Notes: a model not told the origin generated them from the letters alone. A DNA stretch of 64,000 nt from Streptococcus pneumoniae (GCF_001096185.1 NZ_CRPU01000001.1:62001-126000), one strand, 5' to 3'. Counted from the first letter of the stretch, positions 39,427 through 49,210 are shown. Numbers and translations: made by a program.

Positions 39427-40350
39427 TTACTTGTTTTCTAGCAAGGCTTCCAAACTAGCCTGATCTTCAACATTGGCTAGTTTAACCGTCTTATCAATTT
39501 TTTTGACAAAGCCTGACAAAACTTTCCCCGGTCCAATCTCGATAAAGTTGGTTACACCTGCTTCTTGCATAACTGCAATACTCTCATAAAAACGAACTGG
39601 CTCCTTGACCTGACGCGTCAAAAGTTGAGCAATGTCTTCTTTTTTCATGACCGTAGCTTCTGTATTACCAACTAGGGGACAAGTAAAATCTGAAAAACTT
39701 ACTTGAGCTAGAGTTTCAGCTAGTTTTTGGCTAGCAGACTCAAGGAGAGCGGTATGAAAAGGCCCTGAAACCTTGAGAGGAATCAAGCGTTTGGCACCTG
39801 CTTCCTGCAAGAGTTCAACAGCTCGATCAACTGCAGTCACTTCTCCACCAATCACGATTTGTACAGGTGTATTATAGTTTGCTGGGGTAACCACTCCAAG
39901 TTCAGAAGCTTTTTGACAGGCTTCTTCAATGACCTCTACTGGCGTATTGAGAACAGCCACCATCTTGCCAAAACCAGCAGGGGCCGCTTCTTCCATATAG
40001 GCGCCACGCTTAGCGACCAAGGCTACCGCATCTTCAAAATCTAAGGTGCCACTGGCCACCAAGGCAGAATATTCTCCAAGAGACAAACCAGCAACCATAT
40101 CCGGCTGATAGCCCTTTTCTTGCAATAAACGGTAGATAGCAACCGAAGTCGCTAGAATGGCAGGTTGCGTATAGCGAGTCTGATTGAGTTTTTCTTCTTC
40201 CGTATCAATGAGATGACGCAAATCATAACCGAGTACCTGACTAGCTTGATCAATCGTTTCTTGGACAATCGGATACTGATCATAGAGATCCCGTCCCATC
40301 CCTAGATACTGGGCACCTTGACCAGCAAATAAAAAGGCTGTTTTAGTCAT
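39427..40350 (-). CDS. fabD: Malonyl-CoA:ACP S-malonyltransferase
   Basis: The 307-residue acyltransferase loads malonate on ACP. The nucleophile is Ser in AGLSLGEYSAL, with FAGQGAQYLGMG at the N-terminus and SGPFHTALL carrying the catalytic His. It overlaps fabK by 8 bp. Confidence 0.97.
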   Translation of the reverse strand: MTKTAFLFAGQGAQYLGMGRDLYDQYPIVQETIDQASQVLGYDLRHLIDTEEEKLNQTRYTQPAILATSVAIYRLLQEKGYQPDMVAGLSLGEYSALVASGTLDFEDAVALVAKRGAYMEEAAPAGFGKMVAVLNTPVEVIEEACQKASELGVVTPANYNTPVQIVIGGEVTAVDRAVELLQEAGAKRLIPLKVSGPFHTALLESASQKLAETLAQVSFSDFTCPLVGNTEATVMKKEDIAQLLTRQVKEPVRFYESIAVMQEAGVTNFIEIGPGKVLSGFVKKIDKTVKLANVEDQASLEALLENK

Positions 40351-41317
40351 TTCTTACAACTCCTGCCCAACGAGAGGCTTCTTCTTGAATTTTCTTAGCT
40401 GCTCCATAGTACAAATCTTTTAGGATTTCTTCAACGGTTTCTTCTTTGGAAACAAGCCCTGCAATCTGACCTGCCATGACAGATCCGCCATCCACATCTC
40501 CGTGAACAACTGCTTTGGCTAGGGCACCTGCTCCCATTTGTTCAAAAATTTCCAAATCTGGATTTTCTTGTTTAAAGGCATCTTTTTCAGCTTTTTCAAA
40601 ATCACGAGTCAACTGGTTTTTAATAGCTCGAACAGCATGTCCAAAGTGTTGGGCTGAAATCGTAGTATCAATATCTCTAGCTTTTAAAATCTTGGCCTTA
40701 TAATTTGGATGGGCATTGGACTCTTTTGCAACGACAAAACGCGTTCCAACCTGAACTGCCTCTGCACCTAGCATAAAGCCAGCCGCAGCACCTTCACCAT
40801 CCGCAATTCCTCCTGCAGCAATAACAGGAATAGATACAGCAGCAGCAACCTGGCGCACCAAGGTCATGGTTGTTAATTTACCGATATGCCCCCCGGCCTC
40901 CATTCCTTCTGCAATAACAGCGTCCGCACCGATTTTTTCCATGCGTTTAGCTAGGGCAACACTTGGTACAACAGGAATAACTGTAATCCCTGCTTCGTGG
41001 AAGCGTTCCATGTATTTACCAGGATTTCCTGCACCTGTTGTCACTACCTTAACCCCTTCCTCGATGACGAGATCTACAATATCTTCCACAAAGGGAGACA
41101 AGAGCATGATGTTGACACCAAAGGGTTTATCAGTCAGTGATTTGATTTTATCAATATTTGCCTTAACAACTTCTTTAGGGGCATTTCCCCCTCCGATAAT
41201 GCCTAGTCCTCCAGCCTTAGAAACAGCCCCTGCCAAATCACCATCAGCAACCCAAGCCATTCCTCCTTGGAAAATAGGATAATCAATGTTCAATAATTCT
41301 GTAATACGTGTTTTCAT
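40343..41317 (-). CDS. fabK: Enoyl-ACP reductase II (FMN-dependent)
   Basis: The 324-residue TIM-barrel flavoenzyme of the 2-nitropropane dioxygenase-like family reduces trans-2-enoyl-ACP. It is the triclosan-resistant replacement for FabI that is characteristic of pneumococcus. The signatures are YPIFQGGMAWVADGDLAGAV, IAAGGIADGEGAAAGFMLGA and GTRFVVAKES. A FabT-type palindrome lies 47 bp before its start, giving control independent of acpP. Confidence 0.97.
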   Translation of the reverse strand: MKTRITELLNIDYPIFQGGMAWVADGDLAGAVSKAGGLGIIGGGNAPKEVVKANIDKIKSLTDKPFGVNIMLLSPFVEDIVDLVIEEGVKVVTTGAGNPGKYMERFHEAGITVIPVVPSVALAKRMEKIGADAVIAEGMEAGGHIGKLTTMTLVRQVAAAVSIPVIAAGGIADGEGAAAGFMLGAEAVQVGTRFVVAKESNAHPNYKAKILKARDIDTTISAQHFGHAVRAIKNQLTRDFEKAEKDAFKQENPDLEIFEQMGAGALAKAVVHGDVDGGSVMAGQIAGLVSKEETVEEILKDLYYGAAKKIQEEASRWAGVVRND

Positions 41318-41363
41318 AGTGCCTCCATCGTTTCTTGCTTACGTAATAGTTCGATATCGTCAT

Positions 41364-41380
41364 AATTTGACAATCAAACT
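41364..41380. promoter_or_regulatory. FabT operator candidate upstream of fabK
   Basis: AATTTGACAATCAAACT is a near-perfect inverted repeat (arms match 6 of 7 around CAA). It lies in the 116-bp gap between acpP and fabK, where FabT is known to act in pneumococcus. Confidence 0.7.
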
Positions 41381-41433
41381 ATTGCCTAAACAAGAGGGAG
41401 CGGGTTTCCCTACTCCTTCTATTCATATTCTGC

Positions 41434-41658
41434 TTATTTTGTTTGCTCTTCAACGTAGGCAACCAAGTCACCAACTGTTTTCAAGTCATCTTCTGCTTCG
41501 ATTTGGATATCAAAAGCATCTTCGATTTCTGAGATTACTTGGAACAAGTCCAATGAATCTGCGTCCAAATCATCAAAAGTTGATTCAAGTGTTACTTCTG
41601 ATGCGTCTTTTCCAAGTTCTTCAACGATAATTTCTTGTACTTTTTCAAATACTGCCAT
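41434..41658 (-). CDS. acpP: Acyl carrier protein
   Basis: The 74-residue acidic four-helix protein carries the phosphopantetheine site DADSLDL, with Ser35 the attachment residue. It shuttles intermediates among all Fab enzymes here; the acyl form is also co-repressor for FabT. The gene has 58- and 116-bp spacers, so its level can differ from its neighbours. Confidence 0.97.
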   Translation of the reverse strand: MAVFEKVQEIIVEELGKDASEVTLESTFDDLDADSLDLFQVISEIEDAFDIQIEAEDDLKTVGDLVAYVEEQTK

Positions 41659-41716
41659 GATAGGACTCCTTTAAAATAAATAGTTTTTTATAACAATGTG
41701 TTCACCACATGATTAC

Positions 41717-42691
41717 CTAAATTGTAAGAATGAGTGTGCCCCAGGTCAAGCCTCCACCGAAGCCTGATAGCAGAACAGTCTGGCTACCATCTAAATGGAT
41801 AAGACCTTGTTCCACACACTCTGAAAGTAAAATCGGGATACTGGCTGCACTGGTATTGCCATATTCCATCATATTGGCTGGAAGTTTATCTCGGTCGACA
41901 CCAATTTTTTTAGCCATCTTATCCAAAATACGGATATTAGCCTGATGAAGTAGCAGATAATCCAAGTCTGTCGCCTCTATAGGAGATTCATCAATAATCT
42001 GCTTGATAGACTTGGCTACATCCCGAATGGCAAAATCAAAGACTGCGCGTCCATCCATCTTCAAAAATGAATCTGCATTTTCTTTATCTGAAAATGGAGA
42101 ATGCAGGGCTGAGTGTCCGTAGGTCAGACACTCGCTGCGACTTCCATCGCTATTGAGACTCTCAGCTAAGAAATGCTCTTTCTCGCTAGCTTCTAACAAG
42201 ACGCCACCAGCACCATCTCCAAACAAAACAGCTGTTGATCGATCTGACCAATCGACTGCCTTAGAGAGGGTTTCACTACCAATCACCAAGCCTTTTTGAA
42301 AGCGACCGGAAGCGATAAACTTTTCAGCAGTTGACAAGGCAAATACAAATCCACTGCAAGCCGCGGTTAGGTCAAAAGCAAAGGCCTTATTAGCACCAAT
42401 ATTAGCTTGAACACGAGCAGCTGTAGAGGGCATCATCGAATCTGGAGTGATAGTGGCTAGGATGATAAAATCCAAATCCTCTCCTGTGATTCCAGCTTTT
42501 TCCATCAGTTTCTTAGCAACCTCTGTAGCCAAATCACTAGTAGATTCTGTTCTTGAAATATGCCTTTGTCGTATTCCCGTCCGACTTGAAATCCACTCAT
42601 CATTGGTATCCATAATCTGAGCCAAGTCGTGATTTGTAACCACTTGCTCTGGTACATAATGAGCAACCTGGCTTATTTTTGCAAAAGCCAT
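41717..42691 (-). CDS. fabH: 3-oxoacyl-ACP synthase III
   Basis: The 324-residue KAS III starts synthesis from acetyl-CoA and malonyl-ACP. The triad is Cys in [13 protein letters not shown], His in [11 protein letters not shown], and Asn in [10 protein letters not shown]. It starts on the last base of the fabT stop (one-base overlap). Confidence 0.98.
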   Translation of the reverse strand: MAFAKISQVAHYVPEQVVTNHDLAQIMDTNDEWISSRTGIRQRHISRTESTSDLATEVAKKLMEKAGITGEDLDFIILATITPDSMMPSTAARVQANIGANKAFAFDLTAACSGFVFALSTAEKFIASGRFQKGLVIGSETLSKAVDWSDRSTAVLFGDGAGGVLLEASEKEHFLAESLNSDGSRSECLTYGHSALHSPFSDKENADSFLKMDGRAVFDFAIRDVAKSIKQIIDESPIEATDLDYLLLHQANIRILDKMAKKIGVDRDKLPANMMEYGNTSAASIPILLSECVEQGLIHLDGSQTVLLSGFGGGLTWGTLILTI

Positions 42692-43125
42692 TATTTCAAA
42701 TCCTCCAAAAATTGATAAAGATTGGTCAAACCTTTGCTCATAACATCAATTTCTTCCTTACTCATACCATCAATGATTTTTTCAACCATGGCCTTGTGGA
42801 AGCGTTTATGCAGCCTATGAACCAAGCGACCTTTCTTTGTCAAATGTAGATGCACCACACGACGATCCTGCTCTGAGCGAATGCGTTCAATATAACCCTT
42901 GCGTTCGAGATTATTCAAACTAGTCGTAACTGTCCCAAGAGTCACCATCAACTCTTTTGACACTTGACTTGGCGTCACATCTGGAGCCTTACCAATGACA
43001 TCAATCGTATGCATTTCTTTGATGGAGATATCCTTGAAACGACTACCTCTCAAGTTCACTTCCTCAATCACAAGGACATTGTTAAATATAGATGTTAAAT
43101 ATTCATTGATTCGTTGGTAGTCCAT
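42691..43125 (-). CDS. fabT: MarR-family repressor of fatty acid synthesis
   Basis: The 144-residue MarR winged-helix protein (recognition region [20 protein letters not shown], wing [19 protein letters not shown]) represses the fab cluster with acyl-ACP as co-repressor and spares fabM. It is the first gene of the operon, with a FabT-like box and promoter just upstream, so it is autoregulated. Position and sequence make FabT clear. Confidence 0.96.
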   Translation of the reverse strand: MDYQRINEYLTSIFNNVLVIEEVNLRGSRFKDISIKEMHTIDVIGKAPDVTPSQVSKELMVTLGTVTTSLNNLERKGYIERIRSEQDRRVVHLHLTKKGRLVHRLHKRFHKAMVEKIIDGMSKEEIDVMSKGLTNLYQFLEDLK

Positions 43126-43152
43126 TTTTCATATCCCTCCTTCTTCAAAAAA

Positions 43153-43169
43153 ACTTTTACAATCAAAAC
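43153..43169. promoter_or_regulatory. FabT-like operator upstream of fabT
   Basis: ACTTTTACAATCAAAAC agrees with the fabK palindrome at 13 of 17 positions, including a shared ACAATCAAA core. It lies just downstream of the fabT -10 box, where a repressor would block initiation. Confidence 0.6.
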
Positions 43170-43182
43170 ATTTGACAAGAGA

Positions 43183-43211
43183 ATTATATCAAAGTTCAAA
43201 GAATGATGCAA
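43183..43211 (-). promoter_or_regulatory. fabT operon promoter
   Basis: TTGCAT (43211-43206) and TATAAT (43188-43183), 17-bp spacer, on the minus strand, 58 bp before fabT. Confidence 0.75.
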
Positions 43212-43219
43212 GTATTTTT

Positions 43220-44005
43220 TTATTTTCCTGTAAATTTAGGTCTTCTTCTCTCCGAATGAGCTCGAACTCCTTCTTTAAAATCCTCTGTTTGAGCTAGAGA
43301 TTCTTGAAGGTTCAGTTCTAAAGTAGCATAATCTTGCCAATCTTTAAATTGGCTCTCCCAAACCAACTTCTTAATGGCAGCATAGGAATTACTTGAACCA
43401 CGTCTTAATTTTTTAAGAAGCTGTTCTCTGGTCTTTTCTAATTTGTCAGCTTCACAGACGCGATAAACAAGACCCCACTCCAGAGCTTTATCTGCGGTTA
43501 AAGCCTCTCCTGTCATGGCTAGTTGAGTAGCACGCGTCACACCGATACTTCGGCTCAAGAGATGAATCCCTCCTGCATCTGGAGCCAAACCAACTCCAAC
43601 AAAGGCTTGGATAAATTTAGCCTTATCGGTCGCTAAACAGAAATCTGCCGCAACAGCCATATTAGCTGCGGCACCTGCAACAGCACCGTCAACTTCCATT
43701 AAAACAGGTTTGGCTATTTGCTTGATTTTATAAGAAATAGCATTGACCAACTCTGCGATTTTTGTCAATGATGGAATATCATCCTCATCCACTGCCCGCT
43801 TCATCTCTACCAAATCTCCTCCAACTGAAAAGACTTTGCCATTGGCATTGATTAAGATAAAATGCACAGCCGGATCCTCTTCTGCCAGAGTCAGGGCTTC
43901 TAAAATCTCCTCACACATGGGAATATGAAAACCATTTGCGACCTCAGGACGGTTCAAGGTAAGGATTGCCAAGTCCTCTTCAAGCTGATAAATAATGTGT
44001 TCCAT
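43220..44005 (-). CDS. fabM: Trans-2, cis-3-decenoyl-ACP isomerase
   Basis: The 261-residue crotonase-fold isomerase (older name phaB, enoyl-CoA hydratase) converts trans-2- to cis-3-decenoyl-ACP and so makes monounsaturated fatty acids in streptococci. It has the oxyanion-hole segments [13 protein letters not shown] and [15 protein letters not shown]. It stands upstream of fabT on the same strand, with 94 bp containing the fabT promoter between, which fits its known separate transcription. Confidence 0.93.
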   Translation of the reverse strand: MEHIIYQLEEDLAILTLNRPEVANGFHIPMCEEILEALTLAEEDPAVHFILINANGKVFSVGGDLVEMKRAVDEDDIPSLTKIAELVNAISYKIKQIAKPVLMEVDGAVAGAAANMAVAADFCLATDKAKFIQAFVGVGLAPDAGGIHLLSRSIGVTRATQLAMTGEALTADKALEWGLVYRVCEADKLEKTREQLLKKLRRGSSNSYAAIKKLVWESQFKDWQDYATLELNLQESLAQTEDFKEGVRAHSERRRPKFTGK

Positions 44006-44156
44006 CTGGACTCCTTTTTATTTTATAAGCAGTTTAAATCATTTTATTATCAAAGTATATCTTTTTTAAAACTTGAAAGCAAGAAAAAATCGACTGAAAG
44101 TGTCTCAGCCGATTGGAAAGGCGCGCTTTAGGCTAGAAAGCATCTTATTTTCTTCA

Positions 44157-44185
44157 TTGAAAAAAGCCTTTCTTTCTGCTATAAT
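44157..44185 (+). promoter_or_regulatory. Aspartokinase promoter
   Basis: TTGAAA (44157-44162), 17-bp spacer, TATAAT (44180-44185), 29 bp before the start codon. Confidence 0.8.
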
Positions 44186-44214
44186 CGTATAAAATACTTA
44201 CTTTAGGAGTTCTT

Positions 44215-45579
44215 ATGAAAGTTGTTAAATTTGGAGGTAGTTCTCTTGCCTCTGCTGGTCAATTAGAAAAAGTTTTAAACATCGTTAAAAGCGATCCAGA
44301 GCGTCGTTTTGTCGTCGTTTCTGCGCCTGGTAAACGCAATGCTGAAGATACTAAGGTTACGGATGCCTTAATTAAATACTACCGCGACTATGTTGCTGGT
44401 AACGATATTAGCAAGAGCCAAAACTGGATTATCGACCGCTATGCTGCTATGGTTAGTGAACTAGGTCTTAAACCAGCTGTGCTAGAAAAAATTTCAAAAG
44501 GCATTCGCGCTTTGGCCACTCTTCCTATTGAAGAAAATGAATTTCTCTACGATACTTTCCTAGCAGCTGGTGAAAATAACAATGCCAAATTGATTGCTGC
44601 CTATTTTAACCAAAACGGTATCGATGCACGCTATGTTCACCCTAGAGAAGCTGGTATTGTAGTCACAAGTGAACCTGGTCACGCTCGCATCATTCCATCA
44701 AGTTATGACAAGATTGAAGAATTGACAAATGCAAATGAAGTCCTTGTCATTCCTGGTTTCTTTGGAGTTACCAAGGAAAATCAAATCTGTACTTTCTCAC
44801 GTGGAGGTTCTGATATTACAGGTTCTATCATTGCCGCCGGTGTTAAGGCTGACCTCTATGAAAACTTTACGGATGTTGATGGTATCTTTGCAGCCCACCC
44901 TGGTATTATCCACCAACCACACTCAATCCCTGAGTTGACCTACCGTGAAATGCGTGAATTGGCCTATGCAGGATTCTCAGTCCTTCATGATGAAGCCCTT
45001 CTTCCTGCCTACCGTGGAAAAATCCCTCTTGTTATCAAAAATACCAACAACCCTGACCATCCAGGTACTCGTATCGTTCTAAAACACAGTAGTGATGAAT
45101 TTCCAGTAGTGGGAATTGCTGGTGACTCAGGCTTTGTCAGCATCAACATGTCTAAATACCTCATGAACCGTGAGGTGGGATTTGGTCGCAAGGTTCTGCA
45201 AATCCTTGAAGACCTCAACATCGGTTGGGAACATATGCCAACAGGTATCGACGATCTTTCAATTATTCTCCGTTCTCGCGAACTAACTCCTATCAAGGAA
45301 GAAGAAATCCTTCGTCAGTTGGTTCAAAAGGCTGAAGTAGACCATGCAGAAATCGAACACGACCTTTCTATCATTATGATTGTCGGAGAAAAGATGAAGA
45401 GCCATATCGGTGTCACTGCTACTGCGACACGCGCTTTATCTGAAAACAAGATCAACATCCAGATGATGTCTCAAGGTTCTAGTGAAGTTTCTATCATGTT
45501 TGTTGTCAATAAAGACCAAGAGAAAGCAGCAATCAAAGCCCTCTACAATGCCTTTTTTGGAGAAAGTAAGGAAGACTAA
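44215..45579 (+). CDS. Aspartate kinase
   Basis: The 454-residue enzyme phosphorylates aspartate for Lys/Thr/Met and diaminopimelate synthesis. The N-terminal KVVKFGGSSLAS is the kinase motif and FSRGGSDITGSIIAAG the nucleotide site; two ACT domains follow (about residues 310-450, with IGVTATATRALSENKINIQM), implying feedback control. Streptococci carry one aspartokinase, so lysC or thrA could be used as a symbol; I leave it blank. AGGAG precedes the ATG. DUF956 follows 2 bp later. Confidence 0.95.
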   Translation: MKVVKFGGSSLASAGQLEKVLNIVKSDPERRFVVVSAPGKRNAEDTKVTDALIKYYRDYVAGNDISKSQNWIIDRYAAMVSELGLKPAVLEKISKGIRALATLPIEENEFLYDTFLAAGENNNAKLIAAYFNQNGIDARYVHPREAGIVVTSEPGHARIIPSSYDKIEELTNANEVLVIPGFFGVTKENQICTFSRGGSDITGSIIAAGVKADLYENFTDVDGIFAAHPGIIHQPHSIPELTYREMRELAYAGFSVLHDEALLPAYRGKIPLVIKNTNNPDHPGTRIVLKHSSDEFPVVGIAGDSGFVSINMSKYLMNREVGFGRKVLQILEDLNIGWEHMPTGIDDLSIILRSRELTPIKEEEILRQLVQKAEVDHAEIEHDLSIIMIVGEKMKSHIGVTATATRALSENKINIQMMSQGSSEVSIMFVVNKDQEKAAIKALYNAFFGESKED

Positions 45580-45581
45580 GC

Positions 45582-45953
45582 ATGGCTCAATCACTTAACA
45601 AAACAGTGCTTCTCAGCACGACAGGCACTTCCTACCTCTCTATCGCTGGGAAAGTTGGGAAATTTCTGGTCGGAGATCAGGCCTTAGAATTTTACCCAAA
45701 CGTCAATGTCGAGCAATTTATCCAGATTCCTTGGGACCATATCAACCAGATTGGAGCCAATGTCACTGGGCGGAAAATCAGTCGCCACTTCGAAGTCTTT
45801 ACAGACAAAGGAAAATTCCTCTTTGCTTCAAAAGACTCAGGTGCCATTCTCAAAATTGCTCGTGAAAAACTGGGCAATGACAAGGTCGTCAAACTTCCTA
45901 CCCTAATTCAGACCATTGGTCAAAAATTTAAAAATCTATTTGCAAAAAAGTAG
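45582..45953 (+). CDS. DUF956 family protein
   Basis: The 123-residue protein (MAQSLNKTVLLSTTGTSYLS) belongs to DUF956, the family of ManO found next to mannose PTS operons. Here it follows aspartokinase by 2 bp instead. Conserved parts are YFLVG-like GKFLVGDQALEFYPNVNVEQ and ISRHFEVFTDKGKFLFASKD. There is no signal peptide or membrane segment. It may be a regulator or adaptor; its role is unknown. The serS promoter -35 box lies in its last codons. Confidence 0.85.
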   Translation: MAQSLNKTVLLSTTGTSYLSIAGKVGKFLVGDQALEFYPNVNVEQFIQIPWDHINQIGANVTGRKISRHFEVFTDKGKFLFASKDSGAILKIAREKLGNDKVVKLPTLIQTIGQKFKNLFAKK

Positions 45954-45968
45954 AAACTTTAGTATAAT
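45940..45968 (+). promoter_or_regulatory. serS promoter
   Basis: TTGCAA (45940-45945), 17-bp spacer, TATAAT (45963-45968). The -35 box overlaps the 3' end of the DUF956 gene; the T-box leader follows. Confidence 0.8.
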
Positions 45969-45977
45969 CATAGCAAC

Positions 45978-46151
45978 GGATAAGTAGGTTATCTTCTTCT
46001 TTCAGAAAGTCTGCGGATGCTGCGAGCAGATAGGAGGGATAGGTGAAATTCTACCGTTAGTAACAATTACATACACAATCAAGTGCACACCTGTGAAGTT
46101 GGATGGAACCGTGGCCCTGCCACTCCAACGCTTTGTCAGGTGTGCTTTTTT
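45978..46151 (+). promoter_or_regulatory. T-box riboswitch of serS (serine)
   Basis: The leader contains the conserved T-box core GGATGGAACCGTGG (46101-46114), which pairs with the tRNA acceptor end. GCACACCTG (46085-46093) and CAGGTGTGC (46137-46145) plus a T-run form the competing terminator. A likely specifier is TCT (Ser) at 46050-46052, within GGTGAAATTCTACCG; this is inferred by position. Uncharged tRNA-Ser should prevent termination. Confidence 0.85.
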
Positions 46152-46166
46152 CATAAAGGAGTTCTT

Positions 46167-47441
46167 ATGTTAGATATCAAACGTATTCGTACAGACTTTG
46201 ATGCTGTCGCAGAAAAATTGGCTACACGTGGTGTAGATGCTGCTATCTTGAATGAGATGAAAGAAATCGATGCTAAACGTCGTGATATTTTGGTCAAGGT
46301 TGAAACTCTCAAAGCAGAACGCAACACAGTTTCTGCTGAGATTGCCCAAGCTAAGCGCAACAAGGAAAATGCAGATGACAAGATTGCTGCCATGCAAACT
46401 CTATCTGCTGAGGTCAAAGCCTTGGATGCCGAATTGGCAGAAATTGATGCTAAATTGACAGAATTTACCACTACTCTTCCAAATATCCCAGCTGACAGCG
46501 TTCCTGTTGGGGCTGACGAAGACGACAATGTGGAAGTTCGCCGTTGGGGCACTCCACGCGAGTTTAACTTCGAACCAAAAGCTCACTGGGATCTTGGTGA
46601 AGACCTTGGTATCCTTGACTGGGAACGCGGTGGTAAGGTAACAGGCGCTCGTTTCCTCTTCTATAAAGGTCTCGGTGCTCGTTTGGAACGTGCTCTCTAC
46701 AACTTTATGTTGGATGAACATGGAAAAGAAGGCTATACTGAAGTCATCACACCTTACATGGTTAACCACGACTCTATGTTTGGGACTGGTCAATATCCAA
46801 AATTTAAGGAAGATACTTTTGAATTGAGCGACAGCAATTATGTCCTTATTCCTACAGCTGAGGTTCCTCTAACAAACTACTACCGTGATGAAATCCTTGA
46901 CGGTAAAGACCTGCCAATCTACTTCACTGCTATGAGTCCATCATTCCGTTCTGAGGCTGGTTCTGCTGGTCGTGATACTCGTGGCTTGATTCGTTTGCAC
47001 CAATTCCACAAGGTTGAAATGGTCAAATTTGCCAAACCAGAAGAATCTTACGAAGAATTGGAAAAAATGACAGCCAACGCTGAAAATATCCTTCAAAAAC
47101 TTAACCTTCCATACCGTGTCGTTGCTCTCTCTACTGGAGATATGGGCTTCTCAGCTGCCAAGACTTACGACTTGGAAGTGTGGATTCCAGCACAAAATAC
47201 CTACCGTGAAATTTCAAGCTGTTCAAACACAGAAGATTTCCAAGCCCGTCGTGCCCAAATCCGTTACCGTGATGAAGCAGATGGTAAGGTGAAATTGCTC
47301 CATACCTTGAACGGTTCTGGACTTGCAGTTGGACGTACGGTGGCTGCTATTCTTGAAAACTACCAAAATGAAGATGGTTCTGTAACCATTCCAGAAGCAC
47401 TTCGTCCATACATGGGTGGAGCTGAGGTTATCAAACCATAA
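46167..47441 (+). CDS. serS: Seryl-tRNA synthetase
   Basis: The 424-residue class II synthetase has an N-terminal coiled-coil tRNA-binding arm (about residues 30-100) and motif 2/3 sequences [20 protein letters not shown] and [19 protein letters not shown]. The start at [17 protein letters not shown] follows AAAGGAG by 6 bases. An upstream in-frame GTG lies inside the T-box terminator and is not used. Confidence 0.98.
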   Translation: MLDIKRIRTDFDAVAEKLATRGVDAAILNEMKEIDAKRRDILVKVETLKAERNTVSAEIAQAKRNKENADDKIAAMQTLSAEVKALDAELAEIDAKLTEFTTTLPNIPADSVPVGADEDDNVEVRRWGTPREFNFEPKAHWDLGEDLGILDWERGGKVTGARFLFYKGLGARLERALYNFMLDEHGKEGYTEVITPYMVNHDSMFGTGQYPKFKEDTFELSDSNYVLIPTAEVPLTNYYRDEILDGKDLPIYFTAMSPSFRSEAGSAGRDTRGLIRLHQFHKVEMVKFAKPEESYEELEKMTANAENILQKLNLPYRVVALSTGDMGFSAAKTYDLEVWIPAQNTYREISSCSNTEDFQARRAQIRYRDEADGKVKLLHTLNGSGLAVGRTVAAILENYQNEDGSVTIPEALRPYMGGAEVIKP

Positions 47442-47446
47442 AAAAT

Positions 47447-47478
47447 AAGGTTTAGCTATTTCTAGCTAGACCTTTTTT
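47447..47478. terminator. Terminator between convergent serS and the TDT transporter gene
   Basis: AAGGTTTAGCTA-TTTC-TAGCTAGACCTT followed by T residues: a 12-bp stem with one G-U pair. It overlaps the last codons of the opposing gene. Confidence 0.8.
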
Positions 47479-48365
47479 CGTAACCAATTCAGATAAGCGC
47501 CTAATACAAAGAATAAAATAGTGAGGCATATAACGGTTTCAGCCAGTACCAGATAATCCAGAAATGGGAGTTTCAAGATTCCCTGAGCCATCTTGAGCGA
47601 AGTAGCTGTGATAATGGTTGGGAAGGTGAGGGCTGAGAAGGCCGGTTGAAAGCCTTGTTTTAAAATATTGGGCAAGCGACTCAAAACAAAGAAAAAGAAG
47701 GATTGGGAAGCCAAGATCATGACAATCAAGACCCAAGTCGGTAGGCTCTCTCCTCCAACTCGAACTAGAGAAGCCAAAAGTAGAGAGAAAGGAGCACAGT
47801 AGATTCCTTCTTGTCCAAGCATGGCTAGTGGGAGTGGATGTTTCTTTAAATCGCTATAAATAAGAGGATAGAGATAGAAGGTAAGAAGAAAACCAAAACT
47901 CAAAGTCGCATAGGCAATTTCGATGATACCTACCAGTGGATAAGTCAAGGCTGCCACTGCTATTCCCACATAGAGAACCGTCCAGCTAGGAGTGGAATGA
48001 ACCCTCCGACCAGGACAAGCAAACTTGATGGTAAAACCAGCAATCAAGGCCAAATCCAAGAGAAATGAAAACCACCAGATTCCTTGTGCTACCAGAGGAA
48101 GCTGAGGGAATACGCGAAAGACATAGGTCGATAAAATCATCCCAGCCATGGGAAAGGTCGCCATTCCTGACAAAAGAGGGGGCTTGGTCAATTCTTGCTT
48201 GGTTTCTGACCAATTAAAGAGATGAAGAAGCAGAAAGTAAATCCACAAAACCAAACCTGCCAAACTCAACAGATGGGACAGAATTGGCAACGTATCTAAC
48301 ATAAGATTCCCAGCTCCTGCTAAACCTAGCAAACAACCTGAAAATACTAAGGGGAGTTTTTTCAT
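47466..48365 (-). CDS. TDT (TehA/SLAC1-like) family transporter
   Basis: The 299-residue protein has about ten hydrophobic helices in the pattern of the tellurite-resistance/dicarboxylate transporter family. FPMAGMILSTYVFRVFPQ and the C-terminal ALTFPTIITATSLKMAQG are typical of the fold. Older pneumococcal annotation calls it exfoliative toxin A, but nothing toxin-like is present. The ATG at 48365 was chosen because GGAGG lies 7 bases upstream. The ion or acid transported is unknown. Confidence 0.82.
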   Translation of the reverse strand: MKKLPLVFSGCLLGLAGAGNLMLDTLPILSHLLSLAGLVLWIYFLLLHLFNWSETKQELTKPPLLSGMATFPMAGMILSTYVFRVFPQLPLVAQGIWWFSFLLDLALIAGFTIKFACPGRRVHSTPSWTVLYVGIAVAALTYPLVGIIEIAYATLSFGFLLTFYLYPLIYSDLKKHPLPLAMLGQEGIYCAPFSLLLASLVRVGGESLPTWVLIVMILASQSFFFFVLSRLPNILKQGFQPAFSALTFPTIITATSLKMAQGILKLPFLDYLVLAETVICLTILFFVLGAYLNWLRKKV

Positions 48366-48427
48366 CCTAACCTCCAATAATCATGTTAGTTTCAGTATAG
48401 CATAAAAGCGCTTAAATGAGGACTTAA

Positions 48428-48461
48428 AAAAACGAAGTCCGATTAGTTCAGACTTCATTTT
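48428..48461 (-). terminator. Terminator of the AhpD-like gene
   Basis: TGAAGTC and GACTTCG pair around an 11-base loop and are followed by a run of seven T on the minus strand. Confidence 0.75.
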
Positions 48462-48474
48462 ACTCAAATATGAA

Positions 48475-49023
48475 TTAAGCATAAGGTTGCAATTCTGGGT
48501 TAATTGGGGTATTGGCTAGGTTGTTGGCATAGTTACAGAGGCTGGCTAGGCTGACACCAAGGACTACATCCAAGGCATTTTGTTGGGTGTAGCCAGCTTC
48601 TAAAAACTCAGACAAGGCTTCATCTCCTACACGACCCTTGGTATTGATAATTGCCAAGGTAAACTTAGCCAGAGTGTCCAATTTAGGATCTGTTTCAATT
48701 GGAGTACGATTGCGAAGAGCTTGAATCAAGTCATCATTCATCTGGATTTGTTTGATGGAAAAGGCTGTGTGACCTGCGACGCAGAAGGCACAACCATTGG
48801 TCACGGCTGCCGTGATTTGCACCACTTCGCGCTCAACGGGGGTCAGGCTGTTGCGACGATTGATAGATGCGACAGTTCGGTAGGCTTCTAAAGCAGTCGG
48901 TGCATTGGCCAAGAGACCGATTAGGTTGGGAATATAGCCATTGTTGTCTTTTTCTACTGTTTCAAGAACTTCTTTCACTTCCGCTGGTGCTGATTCGACT
49001 GTATGAATTGTAAATGTTGTCAT
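48475..49023 (-). CDS. Carboxymuconolactone decarboxylase/AhpD-like protein
   Basis: The 182-residue all-helical protein has the AhpD-type redox motif CAFCVAGHTAF (Cys-x2-Cys-x3-His, near residue 78), suggesting peroxidase or thiol-reductase activity. There is no partner alkyl hydroperoxide reductase gene nearby. Its own terminator and a 216-bp upstream gap make it monocistronic. The substrate is unknown. Confidence 0.85.
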   Translation of the reverse strand: MTTFTIHTVESAPAEVKEVLETVEKDNNGYIPNLIGLLANAPTALEAYRTVASINRRNSLTPVEREVVQITAAVTNGCAFCVAGHTAFSIKQIQMNDDLIQALRNRTPIETDPKLDTLAKFTLAIINTKGRVGDEALSEFLEAGYTQQNALDVVLGVSLASLCNYANNLANTPINPELQPYA

Positions 49024-49210
49024 AAGATACCTCTTTTCTTGTTATTGACACTAATATTATTGGAAAATCTTATAAAATCCTAATTCCTAAGTTTATCTAA
49101 GACAGAGGTTTATTTTCTCATAAGATTTTCGTTGTATATTAGTTTATCACACTTCCAATCATTTGAATAATATATATTATATATCAGCTTGATAAAAAAA
49201 ATTTATAGGC

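Noticed and set aside
46083-46166. In-frame GTG extension of serS by 28 codons
   Set aside because: It lies in the T-box core and terminator stem, has no ribosome site, and its residues match no synthetase.
47466-48365. Label exfoliative toxin for the membrane protein
   Set aside because: The protein is a ten-helix transporter-like polypeptide without a protease triad; TDT family fits better.
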